In this document: positions 47,601 through 55,771 of the stretch, in pieces
Position numbering within the stretch: the stretch's first letter is position 1
Layout of the letters: every line of letters begins with the position of its first letter
Assembly: GCF_017316125.1 (NCBI RefSeq)
Contig: NZ_JAFLWA010000020.1
Span: 1 to 64,000 of the forward strand
DNA: 64,000 nt
Reading direction: 5' to 3'
Source: Enterococcus sp. DIV0660C
GTDB lineage: Bacteria > Bacillota > Bacilli > Lactobacillales > Enterococcaceae
Notes under the pieces: model-generated
Told to the model about the DNA's origin: nothing
The model's database searches: none
Seen by the model: the letters and a program-made list of their open reading frames with translations, nothing else
Translations under genes and position numbers: made by a program

Positions 47601-49295
47601 ATTTCCCCAATTCCCCCACCGATTTGTATTTCTAATCCTTGTTTGTGATTGGATAGGTCCATAGCTAAATGTTGGGATACCATCGCCAACGACAATCAAA
47701 ATTTTCTCTGGTTCTCGTTCATTTCCGCCATTATTTGCATATAAAATCTCATACCCTTTTCGTAACCCTAATGAAAGTGGGGTTCCTCCCTCTGGATTTT
47801 GATAAAGAGCTGTGTTACTGGTTCGATTTGTGATTCTATTAATATCATTGGTCATTGCTAAAGTATTAGAAGCAATACCATTCTGATTTCCTCCATCAAC
47901 AGGATATTCAGAGTAAAAATTGACCATCCCGATCCGTGCGTCCATTGTTGGATTGGACAGTAGATTCTGACTGAGTTCTTCAACAGCTTCTACTAAAGCA
48001 TTATTTTTTGATTGGTTATTTGTTCCCGTCGTTTCACTCATACTTGCTGATTTGTCTAGTACAAAAACGACATCTACTGGTTGAACATCTCGATTTTCTC
48101 CACCAATCACATCAAGATAAACGTTGTATAGCGTGGTATTATCTTCAGAATGTATCTCATTATTATTAGCGCTTTCCTGCAAAACAGGTTCTACCCATTT
48201 TTTGATATAAGCACCACTATAGTCTAAATAACTATTTTCAAATGTTCGATCGTCTCCCCACAGTTGAACTGTCGGTGCGCGTGTATCTGTTTCGTCATTT
48301 CCTGCTGTTGAACCATTATCAGTTGCGTAGTCATAATTCCGCCAATTTGCGCCACCAGCATGGTAATCTTCATCTGAAATCGGTTCGTCACTGCCATCCT
48401 CGTATAGTTCGCCCTTATCTCCAGTATATGTAGCTGTTTCCTGTCTATCAGCTAACACCTTCGTATAATCATTCGTTGCAAAATAAGGATAACGATGTTG
48501 TGTATCTCCATCTTGTGGATAAATGTATTTGTAAGGATCATTTGTCGATGTGGGGCCAAGTCTCTCAAGGATACCCGCAAACAGCGGACTTTGATTTCTA
48601 ACCAATGGTGTTCCTTGACTTTCTACTTCACTTGTTTCGTTGGATTGTTCTGCGGTGTTCGTTTTTTCAGCATCCTCATTTTGGGAGCTTTCATCTGTGG
48701 TATTTTGTGTTGCGTTGTTTTCTGTACTACTTACTTCTGTGTCAGTTTTTTTTAGTTCTTCTTTGTTGCTTTCTTCTTGCACTTTTTCATCTACGACAAC
48801 TTGCAGGGGAAGTTCCCCGTCTGTGATTTTTGTCCCTTTTTCTGTTTCGAAAGTCAGTATCCCGCTCTTTGCTTCTGCCGAATAAATCTTTCCAATGTAC
48901 CAAGTGGCACCAGAAATTTCCTCTGTCTTTAACTCCGTTCCTTCTGCATCATAAGAAGACAGACCTTTCCCACGAACATTTTTTACCGTACCGATCCCAG
49001 CAGCTGCAGTATCAATGGCTAATCTGATTCGTCCTTCATTGACACTAGCCTTTTTTTCAAATTGAATCGTCCACTCTAAGGAATTCTCTTTTTCAATGTA
49101 GCCTCCTTCCACCTTTGCATAATCTTCATCTAACAAAACTTCCAAGTTCACTTCTGCTTCTTCTTGCACTGTTTGGCTCTCTGTTGTCTGAGATTCAGCA
49201 AACACCTGTTGGACACTCGCAGCTGTTTCGATGTATGGTGCAAGAATCATCCCCACTGCAACCAAAGGCATCATCCACTTAGAAACAACTTTCAC
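44658..49295 (-). CDS. Pilus tip adhesin with VWA domain (EbpA/EmpA type)
   Basis: 1545 residues. Signal peptide (MKVVSKWMMPLVAVGMIL...VFAES), a low-complexity Thr/Glu/Ser-rich stretch around 150-235, then a von Willebrand A domain with MIDAS start DVVFVLDKSASMSETTG (DxSxS) near 405. Several Cna-B modules follow (GVLFGLYDAD, GAEFSLYETN, GAGFTITKEND, GASFSVEKQLD), and the sorting signal LPATGG with hydrophobic helix and KRKKGLK tail. GTG start behind AAAGGGTGAGCG. It is the first gene of the operon and the tip adhesin by homology. Its upstream leader is 385 bases and AT-rich. Confidence 0.92.
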   Translation of the reverse strand: MKVVSKWMMPLVAVGMILAPYIETAASVQQVFAESQTTESQTVQEEAEVNLEVLLDEDYAKVEGGYIEKENSLEWTIQFEKKASVNEGRIRLAIDTAAAGIGTVKNVRGKGLSSYDAEGTELKTEEISGATWYIGKIYSAEAKSGILTFETEKGTKITDGELPLQVVVDEKVQEESNKEELKKTDTEVSSTENNATQNTTDESSQNEDAEKTNTAEQSNETSEVESQGTPLVRNQSPLFAGILERLGPTSTNDPYKYIYPQDGDTQHRYPYFATNDYTKVLADRQETATYTGDKGELYEDGSDEPISDEDYHAGGANWRNYDYATDNGSTAGNDETDTRAPTVQLWGDDRTFENSYLDYSGAYIKKWVEPVLQESANNNEIHSEDNTTLYNVYLDVIGGENRDVQPVDVVFVLDKSASMSETTGTNNQSKNNALVEAVEELSQNLLSNPTMDARIGMVNFYSEYPVDGGNQNGIASNTLAMTNDINRITNRTSNTALYQNPEGGTPLSLGLRKGYEILYANNGGNEREPEKILIVVGDGIPTFSYGPIQSQTRIRNTNRWGNWGNLTTVADTTVTTATDNIEPFRNFETYSGNTSGAGFSGPLTYPSDFDRPADEPLPPLVNGATQTRYYGGEVKDGDAKSYWIGDGTANNNTAGNSNSDEKEAAINTVAYHHWLKNKMDDPPNIFTIGLGIDGSVSSRQRLDAIGRNVLQNIADAKDDGSPYYYNASNKRDIVTALESISSTFTKTIRQATLYDETGFNVSLFNGGTSAEINYYHLDNSSDGNVRYQAPELWDEAKHGQRPADVVAMPTSYQGRDNHAYKFSPISLGEGEMVRIKYQVKLDGGAQDGKFYTVNNLAYIQNQEDYDNDVESGKMFFPAPSIRFEHPDRNLQIKKTGEDGKPLAGVLFGLYDADPKSSGANLIEQSVTTDSGQAIFNTKIDVLSDGEDATSDVYWVKEIGGPERYELIEEALKFQIKKYIAKPGETLGHYELTVAGTSGERVSTVNDTEDDDPNSYFEGSHHKLSIVQEKNETETDFEELYVQLEMKNEYKPIQLNLKKVAKESRLAIDGAEFSLYETNGSGELQGKPIAKGISGENKESAKGLLTFYEVDDTGEYVLDGNGQKKVYSLAKSGSFVHTGDGYQYVEYRIVETENPAGYQDPVKEEDWLLQVHNNDRIRLKQINATDWTFLAYTVDETDDTLWIEFEVENTFLYREVRVKKIDKNNQLLNGAGFTITKENDTSFPAYRAYTGNPLEPNTERQADGIGYFYAYRYHTEKYADLDYDIPLRLMPGEYTVTENVAPNGYQLSDKVFRFEVNEEGNFIVDGINLDKESAQSPTGYQLIDDILELTLTNDLAPIDLMLEKLDSVTKKKLEGASFSVEKQLDNGFELIEEGLTVDEKDPASFISKDLEAGNYRIIETSAPKGYRKLPGYFLLTISYREEAELDENSKVIPGKEKGSLKAEIAYYPTMDASSPAETKELTYELIGNERIELSVEVGNDTENPLPATGGRGRQIFMLISAILVGLAGIVGGSYFYYQNKRKKGLK

Positions 49296-49606
49296 TATCG
49301 CTCACCCTTTCTCTCACTTATTAAAAGTTCATCAACTAACAATCAATTTAATCATACTCTAATATTTACAATTAGAGTATACTTTATTTTCTAATCAAAA
49401 ACAAATACAAATTCACTATTTTTTAATTTAATTCTTTTAAATCAGTTTATATAGTGATTTCTAATAGATAGAAAAATTATCTTTTTATGAAATTAAAATG
49501 AAAGAATATTTTGAAAGTTTTTTATAACATGTATTATTTTCACAATATATATGTATTTACACACTAATTTATTTTTAAGAAACTAGTTTAATTGATTGGC
49601 GGACAC
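49296..49606. promoter_or_regulatory. AT-rich leader of the pilus operon
   Basis: About 310 bases with no gene, strongly AT-rich from 49340 to 49590. It is upstream of the pilus tip gene and must hold its promoter, but no -35/-10 pair stands out. No EbpR-type regulator gene is adjacent in this window. Confidence 0.5.
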
Positions 49607-49638
49607 AAAAAAGAGGTTGCGACTAATGTCACAACCTC
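49607..49638 (-). terminator. Terminator of the sigma-54-driven PTS operon
   Basis: GAGGTTGCGAC and GTCACAACCTC flank a TAAT loop (49613-49638); the A-run 49607-49612 is the T-tract on the minus strand. Confidence 0.8.
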
Positions 49639-49681
49639 ACTGCTTTCAAGCTATTTCATTTTTGTGAAATAACACATTTTT

Positions 49682-50929
49682 TTATTGTGCTACTTTACGT
49701 TGTTCTTGCACTGTCGCAACTTTTACGAATGGCAAGTAAATCAAAACGGAAAGAATCAAGTTGACAGCAGCTAACACACCGCCTGCCATGCTCTTAGTTG
49801 CCAAAATCCCGCCGATAACCGGTGGAGTTACCCAAGGAGGCATAACTGTCGCTGCTGGAACGATTCCTGTAGATGTTGCAAAATAAGCAACACTAACTAA
49901 AACCATTGGTGTTAAAATAAACGGAATAAACATAATTGGATTCAATACGATTGGCAATCCAAACATCGTTGGTTCATTGATGTTAAAGATACCTGGCGCG
50001 ATTGATAAGTTTGTTACGACCATATAAGGTTTGTTTTTACGGCCAACTAAATAAATAGCTAATAATAAACCTAATGTCGCACCTGTACCACCTAAGTTAA
50101 CAAAACTATCAAAGAATGGTTTATTAACGATAAATGGTGCATCATGTCCTGCAGCAATCGCTTTCACATTTGCTTCGATTGCAGGTGCATTGATTGTTTG
50201 CATCAATGGGTCAACCATGTTTGCTCCATGTAAACCGAAGAACCATAAGAATGGTGTGATGAATGCTAATAATAATGCTGATGGATATGAGTTTGCAAGT
50301 CCCATAAATGGTTCTTGAACTAATGTGTAAAATGCGCCTACAATATCAGCTACACCAAATGCAGCAAAAATCGCAGCAATCAATGCAAAGAATGAAATAG
50401 TAATCATTGCAGGTAATAATGAAGCAAATGCTTTTGCAACTGCTGGTGGAACACCATCAGGCATTTTAATAATTAATTTTTCATTTCCACTTAATCGAAC
50501 AAAAATTTCTGTTGAGACAATCCCAACAATAATTGCAATAAATAAACCAGTCGAGCTCATGCCCAATGCTCCGCCTAAAGCGAAGAATGATCCTAATGAA
50601 ATGACACCGGCAGACACGCCGTCTTTTTTATAACTATTCGCTAGATGATAAGCTAACAAGAAAGCAATCAAAACCGAAAGGATTGCGAATGTTCCGTTCC
50701 ACGCTGCGCCTCCGAAGCCTTTCCACGCTTCTCCACCAAAAATCGAATTCATTAATTCTTGGAATCCAGGAATTGGTAAATTATTAATCATAACTGCTAA
50801 CGCACCTAAAATCATCAACGGCATACTTACCATAAATGAATCACGAATAGCAACTAAATGTCGTTGAGCACCAATTTTTGATGCTACAGGTATAAAGTGT
50901 TTCTCCATAAATGCAACAAATCTATCCAT
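49682..50929 (-). CDS. PTS Lac-family permease EIIC (cellobiose-type)
   Basis: 415 residues with about ten membrane helices. Openings MDRFVAFMEKHFIPVASKIGAQRHLVAIRD, the FGLHGANMVDPLMQTI region and INEPTMFGLPIVLNP are those of the CelB/LacE-type EIIC. It follows the EIIA gene. Substrate is a beta-glucoside-type disaccharide in most relatives; the true sugar cannot be fixed. No glycosidase or phospho-glycosidase gene is in the operon. Confidence 0.9.
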   Translation of the reverse strand: MDRFVAFMEKHFIPVASKIGAQRHLVAIRDSFMVSMPLMILGALAVMINNLPIPGFQELMNSIFGGEAWKGFGGAAWNGTFAILSVLIAFLLAYHLANSYKKDGVSAGVISLGSFFALGGALGMSSTGLFIAIIVGIVSTEIFVRLSGNEKLIIKMPDGVPPAVAKAFASLLPAMITISFFALIAAIFAAFGVADIVGAFYTLVQEPFMGLANSYPSALLLAFITPFLWFFGLHGANMVDPLMQTINAPAIEANVKAIAAGHDAPFIVNKPFFDSFVNLGGTGATLGLLLAIYLVGRKNKPYMVVTNLSIAPGIFNINEPTMFGLPIVLNPIMFIPFILTPMVLVSVAYFATSTGIVPAATVMPPWVTPPVIGGILATKSMAGGVLAAVNLILSVLIYLPFVKVATVQEQRKVAQ

Positions 50930-50956
50930 CTTTCCTACCTCTTTCTTTTACCCCTT

Positions 50957-51274
50957 TTACACGTCAATTCGACGATATAAATCAATAATTTCTTTTGCTA
51001 AATCAGTAAACGCGATTGATGTCATCAAGTGATCTTGACTATGAACAGTCAATAATGTAACGTCCACATGGTTTCCTTGTGCTTCTTGCGTAAGCATTTC
51101 TGTTTGTGAATGGTGTGCTTGCACTAAAGATTCTTCTGCATCTTTGATTTTTGCATCTGCTAATTCAAAGTCACCACTTTTTGCGGCAGCAATCGCTTCC
51201 ATTGCATCGCTTTTTGCATTTCCGCCAAACATGATCAATCCCATGATTGCCTCAAGATTTTTTTGATCTTCCAT
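50957..51274 (-). CDS. PTS Lac-family EIIA
   Basis: 105 residues, all helical, with the phosphorylated His at position 78 in LLTVHSQDHLMTS, as in LacF/CelC. It lies between EIIB and EIIC of the same operon. It passes phosphate from HPr to EIIB. Confidence 0.92.
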   Translation of the reverse strand: MEDQKNLEAIMGLIMFGGNAKSDAMEAIAAAKSGDFELADAKIKDAEESLVQAHHSQTEMLTQEAQGNHVDVTLLTVHSQDHLMTSIAFTDLAKEIIDLYRRIDV

Positions 51275-51306
51275 TATTCTTCATCCCCTCTATTTTTATT
51301 CAAGTT

Positions 51307-51627
51307 TTATTGGTTAATTAAGTTTTCTGCTTGTTCTAAAACTTTTGGACCGTTCATCATGCCGTAATCTTGCATATTGATTACATCCAACGGAATCCCT
51401 TTTGGTGCAAGTTTTTCTTCAAATTGATTTTTCATAAATCGAACTTGTGGACCTAAAAGTAAAACGTCTACATTTTTTTCTTCTAGATGACGGTCAGCAT
51501 CAGAAGCTGATACAGCAAAGATATCTGCTTCCACACCTTTTTCCTCAGCTGCTTTTTGCATTTTAGTTACTAATAGACTAGTACTCATTCCTGCTGAACA
51601 GACAAGCATAATTGTTTTCTTTTCCAT
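51307..51627 (-). CDS. PTS Lac-family EIIB
   Basis: 106 residues beginning MEKKTIMLVCSAGMSTSLL with the phosphorylated Cys10. The start at 51627 was chosen over an ATG three codons earlier; the GGATGTG upstream suits it. It is the first gene of the EIIB-EIIA-EIIC operon and lies about 30 bases downstream of a sigma-54 promoter. Confidence 0.9.
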   Translation of the reverse strand: MEKKTIMLVCSAGMSTSLLVTKMQKAAEEKGVEADIFAVSASDADRHLEEKNVDVLLLGPQVRFMKNQFEEKLAPKGIPLDVINMQDYGMMNGPKVLEQAENLINQ

Positions 51628-51667
51628 TTCGAACACATCCTTTTTTCTTACTTACACTTTTATATAA

Positions 51668-51684
51668 TGCAAGTACCGTGCCAA
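51668..51684 (-). promoter_or_regulatory. Sigma-54 (-24/-12) promoter
   Basis: Minus-strand TTGGCACGGTACTTGCA matches the YTGGCACGNNNNTTGCW consensus in full, with the GG and GC dinucleotides at correct spacing. The start of transcription would be about 51656. It needs a RpoN and an enhancer-binding protein; neither gene is in the window. Confidence 0.9.
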
Positions 51685-51743
51685 AAATAAAAGCGCTTTA
51701 CATTACTACTCTATCAAGGGGTACAGATGTCATCCGTCAGTGC

Positions 51744-51785
51744 GCACACTAACAAATTAAAATACACAAGTTATTATTAGTGTGC
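51744..51785. promoter_or_regulatory. Probable enhancer (UAS) site for a sigma-54 activator
   Basis: GCACACTAA (51744-51752) and TTAGTGTGC (51777-51785) are a perfect inverted pair about 60-100 bases upstream of the -24 element, the usual distance for binding by a LevR/CelR-type activator. Inference. Confidence 0.6.
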
Positions 51786-51819
51786 AGTGTTTTCGGTTTC
51801 ATACATGATTTCTGTGCAA

Positions 51820-51862
51820 AAAAAGAGTATGAAACAGTTTTCTTTCAATCAACTGTTTCACA
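51820..51862 (-). terminator. Terminator of the DUF421 gene
   Basis: GAAACAGTT and AACTGTTTC pair, with an A-run at 51820-51825 that forms a T-tract on the minus strand. Confidence 0.75.
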
Positions 51863-51901
51863 CTTCAAGTATTTTTTACTAACAAAGCTATTTAGTCTAG
51901 T

Positions 51902-52537
51902 TTATTTTTTGTAGCCGTAGAGATTTAATTTTCCAGATAAATACTCTCCAAGATAGATTTCGTTGATTTTTTGGAATCCATTTTGTTTAATTTGTTCTTC
52001 CAACCAAGCTTCATCTTTTTTTATCAATTCCAATACGTCTTCATTCGACTGGCCATCAACAATAATTGGATAACGAATATTTTCATCACCAAATTCAATC
52101 AGTGTCAATTGACCGTTTTGTTCCAAGACAGCACGCTTTACATTTTCTACTTCGTAAATACCATTTGCTCGAAGTTTAAACATCAATTCATTGGCTGAGA
52201 TTCCATTTTTCAAACATTCATTGACATCAACGACCCCATTTTGAATCAAAGTAATGGGTCGACCATCCACTATTCGTTTCACATAGCGATTATGCTCTTT
52301 AGCAAATTTGAGAACTAATACTAACAACGTCCAAATAATCAATACCAATACAAATTGCAATACAGTAATTGAGTCATTATAGATTACGCCCCCAATAATA
52401 CCACCTAAAACATAATTTTGGACCTGATCCATCGCTGAAGAAGGAGCTAAATTTCCTTTTCCCATCAAATTAATTTGAATAATCAAACAAATGATCCCTA
52501 GTGCAAATTTAATAATAATTGGTGTATAAAACTGCAT
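51902..52537 (-). CDS. DUF421 membrane protein
   Basis: 211 residues. Three membrane helices in the first 85 residues, then a cytoplasmic DUF421/YetF-type domain (RPITLIQNGVVDVNECLKNGISANELMFKLRANGIYEVENVKRAVLEQNG). AAGGAGAAAAAAT precedes the ATG. It overlaps no gene but is 11 bases from the DUF3290 gene, the usual partner. Function unknown. Confidence 0.88.
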   Translation of the reverse strand: MQFYTPIIIKFALGIICLIIQINLMGKGNLAPSSAMDQVQNYVLGGIIGGVIYNDSITVLQFVLVLIIWTLLVLVLKFAKEHNRYVKRIVDGRPITLIQNGVVDVNECLKNGISANELMFKLRANGIYEVENVKRAVLEQNGQLTLIEFGDENIRYPIIVDGQSNEDVLELIKKDEAWLEEQIKQNGFQKINEIYLGEYLSGKLNLYGYKK

Positions 52538-52548
52538 ATTTTTTCTCC

Positions 52549-52995
52549 TTATTCGTTGATAATTTTAATTTCTGGATTAGTAACATATGCTCGTTCTAGC
52601 GTATAGGATGCCTGATCTCCACTTAAATTGACTTTATAAAAATCATCTGCGATTTTCACAATGATCCCGTCGGCCAGTTGAGTGGAATTGACCAAGATTT
52701 CTTTTTTTGCTAAGTTTTTTTCTTTTGAAATTTGTTCTACTAAGTTAACCATTTGAGAAGACTGGGAGTGACGACTTTGATTCACTTGATAATCTGAATA
52801 CTGCACACCAGAAACAAACAACAAAAATAAGAAAAAAATAATACTAAGATCCCGATACTTCGTTTGTATTCGATGCCTTAAATACAAACTAAAGACCACT
52901 ACTAATAGAATCAACGAACCAAAAATAAAAAAGTATTTTACATAATCATTTAAATTCGTTTGTGCTTCCAAATATGAAATGCTGTAAAAAGTCAT
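52549..52995 (-). CDS. DUF3290 membrane protein
   Basis: 148 residues from MTFYSISYLEAQTNLNDYVKYF; ATG at 52995 is behind AAGGAGGACTTT. Two membrane helices (about 17-40 and 45-65) and an outer-leaflet-like soluble end. DUF3290 and DUF421 genes often occur together, as here. Function unknown. Confidence 0.85.
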   Translation of the reverse strand: MTFYSISYLEAQTNLNDYVKYFFIFGSLILLVVVFSLYLRHRIQTKYRDLSIIFFLFLLFVSGVQYSDYQVNQSRHSQSSQMVNLVEQISKEKNLAKKEILVNSTQLADGIIVKIADDFYKVNLSGDQASYTLERAYVTNPEIKIINE

Positions 52996-53147
52996 AAAGT
53001 CCTCCTTGCTCATCCCTTTTGAACTAAAAAATTTCCAGTTCCGTTCTCAAAAATGATTGTTGCTCTCCATCACCTAAGGAAACACGACCAAATTAGAAGA
53101 ACCAGAAATGATTTCTACGTTTTTACACACTGAACAACTTACACAAT

Positions 53148-54533
53148 TCAATCAAAATAGGTCTGAAATATTTGTTGTAATTCTGCTTGTTTTTCTTGAT
53201 CAGCTGACCATTTTTGCAGATTCGATGGCGACTGTTTCGGGACTATCTGATTAATTAACCCATACAGACCATAGATTGGTTCATTTTCACCAGCTAACCA
53301 ACAATCAGCGCCTAAAATGTCTGCTGTTAACTGACATAAAACAGTAGACTCAAAAAATCCACCACTGATTGCTAAAGTACGTGGTTCTTTTACCATTTCA
53401 TGAAGTCGCTTAATGTTGAACAGCAAACCTTCAATGACCGCACGAATCATCTCTGCTTTGTGATGATGGATCGTTAATCCTTTAAATTCTGCTTTTTGAT
53501 TGGCTTTCCATAATGGTGCTCGTTCTCCATTGACATACGGAAAAAAACGTAGGCCCTTAGCACCAATTGATGATTGCGCTAAGTAGTCAGGAATTTTTTC
53601 ATAAAACTGCATTGGCTCATCTGCAAAGATTTGGCTTGCCCATTCAAGTACTTTACCACCATTATTTGATGGCGCTCCAATCACATAAACATTTTCAGTC
53701 AAATAGTAACAAAAGTTTTGACGTTGCCAATCAAAAATCGGTGTATCAGTTATTTCTCGAACAGCAGCACTTGTACCAATAGTCAAACTTGCTGACAATC
53801 CATTAGCTAGGTAGCCACCATAAGCCGCTAAGCAACCGTCACTTGCTCCTGCAAAAACTTGTACACCAGGTAAAAAGTTAAACTTATCAGCTAATTCTCT
53901 TTTGATCAAAAATGGCGTCGTTGGCGCCACTAACTGCCCTAATTGTTCCTGACTGATGCCAAGATAAGCTAAAATTTCTGTATCCCATTGCTGCATGGCT
54001 AAGTTCAATAAACCTGTAGCAGATGCTGTAGACAAATCAATAGCTGAAATTCCAGTGAAAAATTCCATGAGCAATTCTTTTAGACCCAACCATTTCGTTT
54101 TTTCTGGGTACATTCGCCTTTTTTGAAAATAAAGGATTTTAGCAAAAGGTGTCATTTCATGGATCGGTGTCCCTGTTTTTTGATAAAAACGTTCGGCATT
54201 ACTCGTCTGTTTGAATACTGTTATTTCCTCCATACTTTGGGTGTCAGACCAAATAAACACCTGCTCAAATTGTCCATCGACCACAGGCATGCAACTGTGC
54301 ATCGCCACGCTAAAACTGATTTTCGTGACTCTCTTTCTTAATGAAGTAGGTAGCGTCTGTAATTCATTTTGGATAAGTGCTAAAATTTCAGAAGCTTTCT
54401 GATAACGAACCCCCCCAGCCTCATTGTAAGTTTCCAATGGAACGCGATGATACAAAATAGTTTCCCCTTCAGCGATTGCGCCAAATTTGATTGCAGTGGT
54501 CCCAATGTCGACACCTAAAAATATATCCGTCAT
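53148..54533 (-). CDS. FGGY-family sugar kinase (gluconokinase-like)
   Basis: 461 residues. N-terminal DIFLGVDIGTTAIKFGAIAEG, then GASDGCLAAYGGYLANGLSASLTIGTSAAVRE and SGGFFESTVLCQLTADIL form the two actin-like domains of FGGY kinases. The closest well-known shape is gluconokinase (GntK), but xylulokinase is not excluded. It is cytoplasmic. The membrane protein gene 54537-55283 ends three bases before this start, so the two genes form an operon. Confidence 0.82.
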   Translation of the reverse strand: MTDIFLGVDIGTTAIKFGAIAEGETILYHRVPLETYNEAGGVRYQKASEILALIQNELQTLPTSLRKRVTKISFSVAMHSCMPVVDGQFEQVFIWSDTQSMEEITVFKQTSNAERFYQKTGTPIHEMTPFAKILYFQKRRMYPEKTKWLGLKELLMEFFTGISAIDLSTASATGLLNLAMQQWDTEILAYLGISQEQLGQLVAPTTPFLIKRELADKFNFLPGVQVFAGASDGCLAAYGGYLANGLSASLTIGTSAAVREITDTPIFDWQRQNFCYYLTENVYVIGAPSNNGGKVLEWASQIFADEPMQFYEKIPDYLAQSSIGAKGLRFFPYVNGERAPLWKANQKAEFKGLTIHHHKAEMIRAVIEGLLFNIKRLHEMVKEPRTLAISGGFFESTVLCQLTADILGADCWLAGENEPIYGLYGLINQIVPKQSPSNLQKWSADQEKQAELQQIFQTYFD

Positions 54534-54536
54534 TTT

Positions 54537-55283
54537 TTAGTCTTCTTTCTTATTTCTATCTAAATTAGTTTCCTCAGCTTTTTCATTTACACGTGAAAGA
54601 TTATTTAATCTTTTTTCTTGATGTTTTAAATGAATATATCCCCAACTAACGACGATTAATGCACCAAGCATATTTACGATACAATCCTTCATTGTATCGA
54701 TCAGTGCCTCATGTCCACTTAAGACTTTACCTTCTCCTGTCATAAATTTTTGCATATTCGTTCCCAACAAATGATCTGCTAGAAATTCATATACTTCCCA
54801 AAATAGCCCAACCGTTGTTGCAAAACAAAAAGCAAACAAACTAATAAAAAATGGACTCAGCTGTAAGGTTATGCGCTGACTTCGATTTAGGTATGCGACA
54901 ATAATAAACCCTAAGGCTCCTAACATCGCCGCACTAAAGCCATGTAAGATCATGTCCCAAAACGGTATTTTGTAATAAAAGTTTCGTACTTCTCCCAAAT
55001 AAATGGCGCAAAATAAAAAGAGGAAGAAAAGGATCTCCATCGTATCAGGAATCTCAATATCAAACTTTTGTTCTACTTGTTTTGGTAAAAATATGATAAT
55101 CATTCCTGCGACACATTGTAAAATCATCAACACATAATCACTTTTGACGTGTTCGTGCTCCGTTGTTGACGTTCCAGATGGTGTTTGAATCATCATGACT
55201 ACCGCATATATAGTAGAAATCGCTAGTAAAATAAAAACTAAATAAAAAATTACCTTTTTCTTGTCTAACCACTTTTTCTTCAT
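54537..55283 (-). CDS. Multi-pass membrane protein (DUF2238/YjdF-like)
   Basis: 248 residues, about six hydrophobic helices and a charged C-terminus. The stretch FYYKIPFWDMILHGFSAAMLGALGF and EALIDTMKDCIVNMLGALIVV resemble the DUF2238 pattern (WD..LH..S...LGF, DT.KD...D..GA). Family assignment is moderate. ATG is behind AAAGGAGCTTGTT. It is operonic with the downstream kinase; role unknown. Confidence 0.65.
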   Translation of the reverse strand: MKKKWLDKKKVIFYLVFILLAISTIYAVVMMIQTPSGTSTTEHEHVKSDYVLMILQCVAGMIIIFLPKQVEQKFDIEIPDTMEILFFLFLFCAIYLGEVRNFYYKIPFWDMILHGFSAAMLGALGFIIVAYLNRSQRITLQLSPFFISLFAFCFATTVGLFWEVYEFLADHLLGTNMQKFMTGEGKVLSGHEALIDTMKDCIVNMLGALIVVSWGYIHLKHQEKRLNNLSRVNEKAEETNLDRNKKED

Positions 55284-55337
55284 AACAAGCTCCTTTGCTC
55301 ATCTAATTCTTCCAATGAGTCTTTTCCCTTATAAACA

Positions 55338-55346
55338 TGATACAAT
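55338..55346 (+). promoter_or_regulatory. Extended -10 upstream of the 55388 gene
   Basis: TGATACAAT (TG at 55338-55339, TACAAT at 55341-55346). A clear -35 is missing. Confidence 0.5.
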
Positions 55347-55387
55347 AAGTGCATAGAAAATAGGAAATAACTAAGAGGTGGCGTCTA

Positions 55388-55744
55388 GTGAATAGTGAAA
55401 AATCATATACTCAGATCAAACAACTTATTGAACAAGAAACAAATCAAGCAGGTAAAAGTTTCACTGTTGGAAAGTTCACAGGCATTGGCTGGTTATTTCT
55501 CCAATATTCACCAGATGATCCAGTTTCACCGTTGATTGCAGTCAAGCAATACGCCAAAACTGTTAATATTTATGTACCTATCGCCGAAAATGAACCGCCT
55601 TTGGTTGAACAATATGCCCGCATCTTTGGCAAAAGCAATTTGGGTAAAACGTGTATTCGTATTTCCTCCTTAACACCCACACGTTTAGATGCGCTAAAAA
55701 CATTAGTCCAAAAAATCAAAAAAGAAGCGGAACAAAGCGCGTAA
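55388..55744 (+). CDS. DUF1801-like small protein
   Basis: 118 residues. GTG start behind AGAGGTGGCGTCTA. The C-terminal LGKTCIRISSLTPTRLDALKTLVQKIKKEAEQ resembles the DUF1801 (YdhG-type) end. No catalytic residues are known for the family. The stop codon lies in the loop of a strong hairpin, so termination follows immediately. Confidence 0.6.
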   Translation: MNSEKSYTQIKQLIEQETNQAGKSFTVGKFTGIGWLFLQYSPDDPVSPLIAVKQYAKTVNIYVPIAENEPPLVEQYARIFGKSNLGKTCIRISSLTPTRLDALKTLVQKIKKEAEQSA

Positions 55745-55763
55745 CTGCGCTTTGTTCCGCTTC
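55724..55763. terminator. Bidirectional terminator overlapping a gene end
   Basis: GAAGCGGAACAAAGCGC (55724-55740) pairs perfectly with GCGCTTTGTTCCGCTTC (55747-55763), 17 base pairs with a six-base loop. It contains the end of the upstream coding frame and lies 9 bases before the stop of the converging chbG-type gene. Confidence 0.9.
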
Positions 55764-55771
55764 TTCTTTTA

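Noticed and set aside
48495-48885. Plus-strand Cys/Phe/Leu-rich frames opposite the pilus tip gene
   Set aside because: They mirror the Thr/Glu/Ser low-complexity linker of the tip protein and have no ribosome sites.
51689-51700. AAAGCGCTTT as a cre site in the sigma-54 promoter region
   Set aside because: Core palindrome is present but the flanks miss the consensus at several positions.
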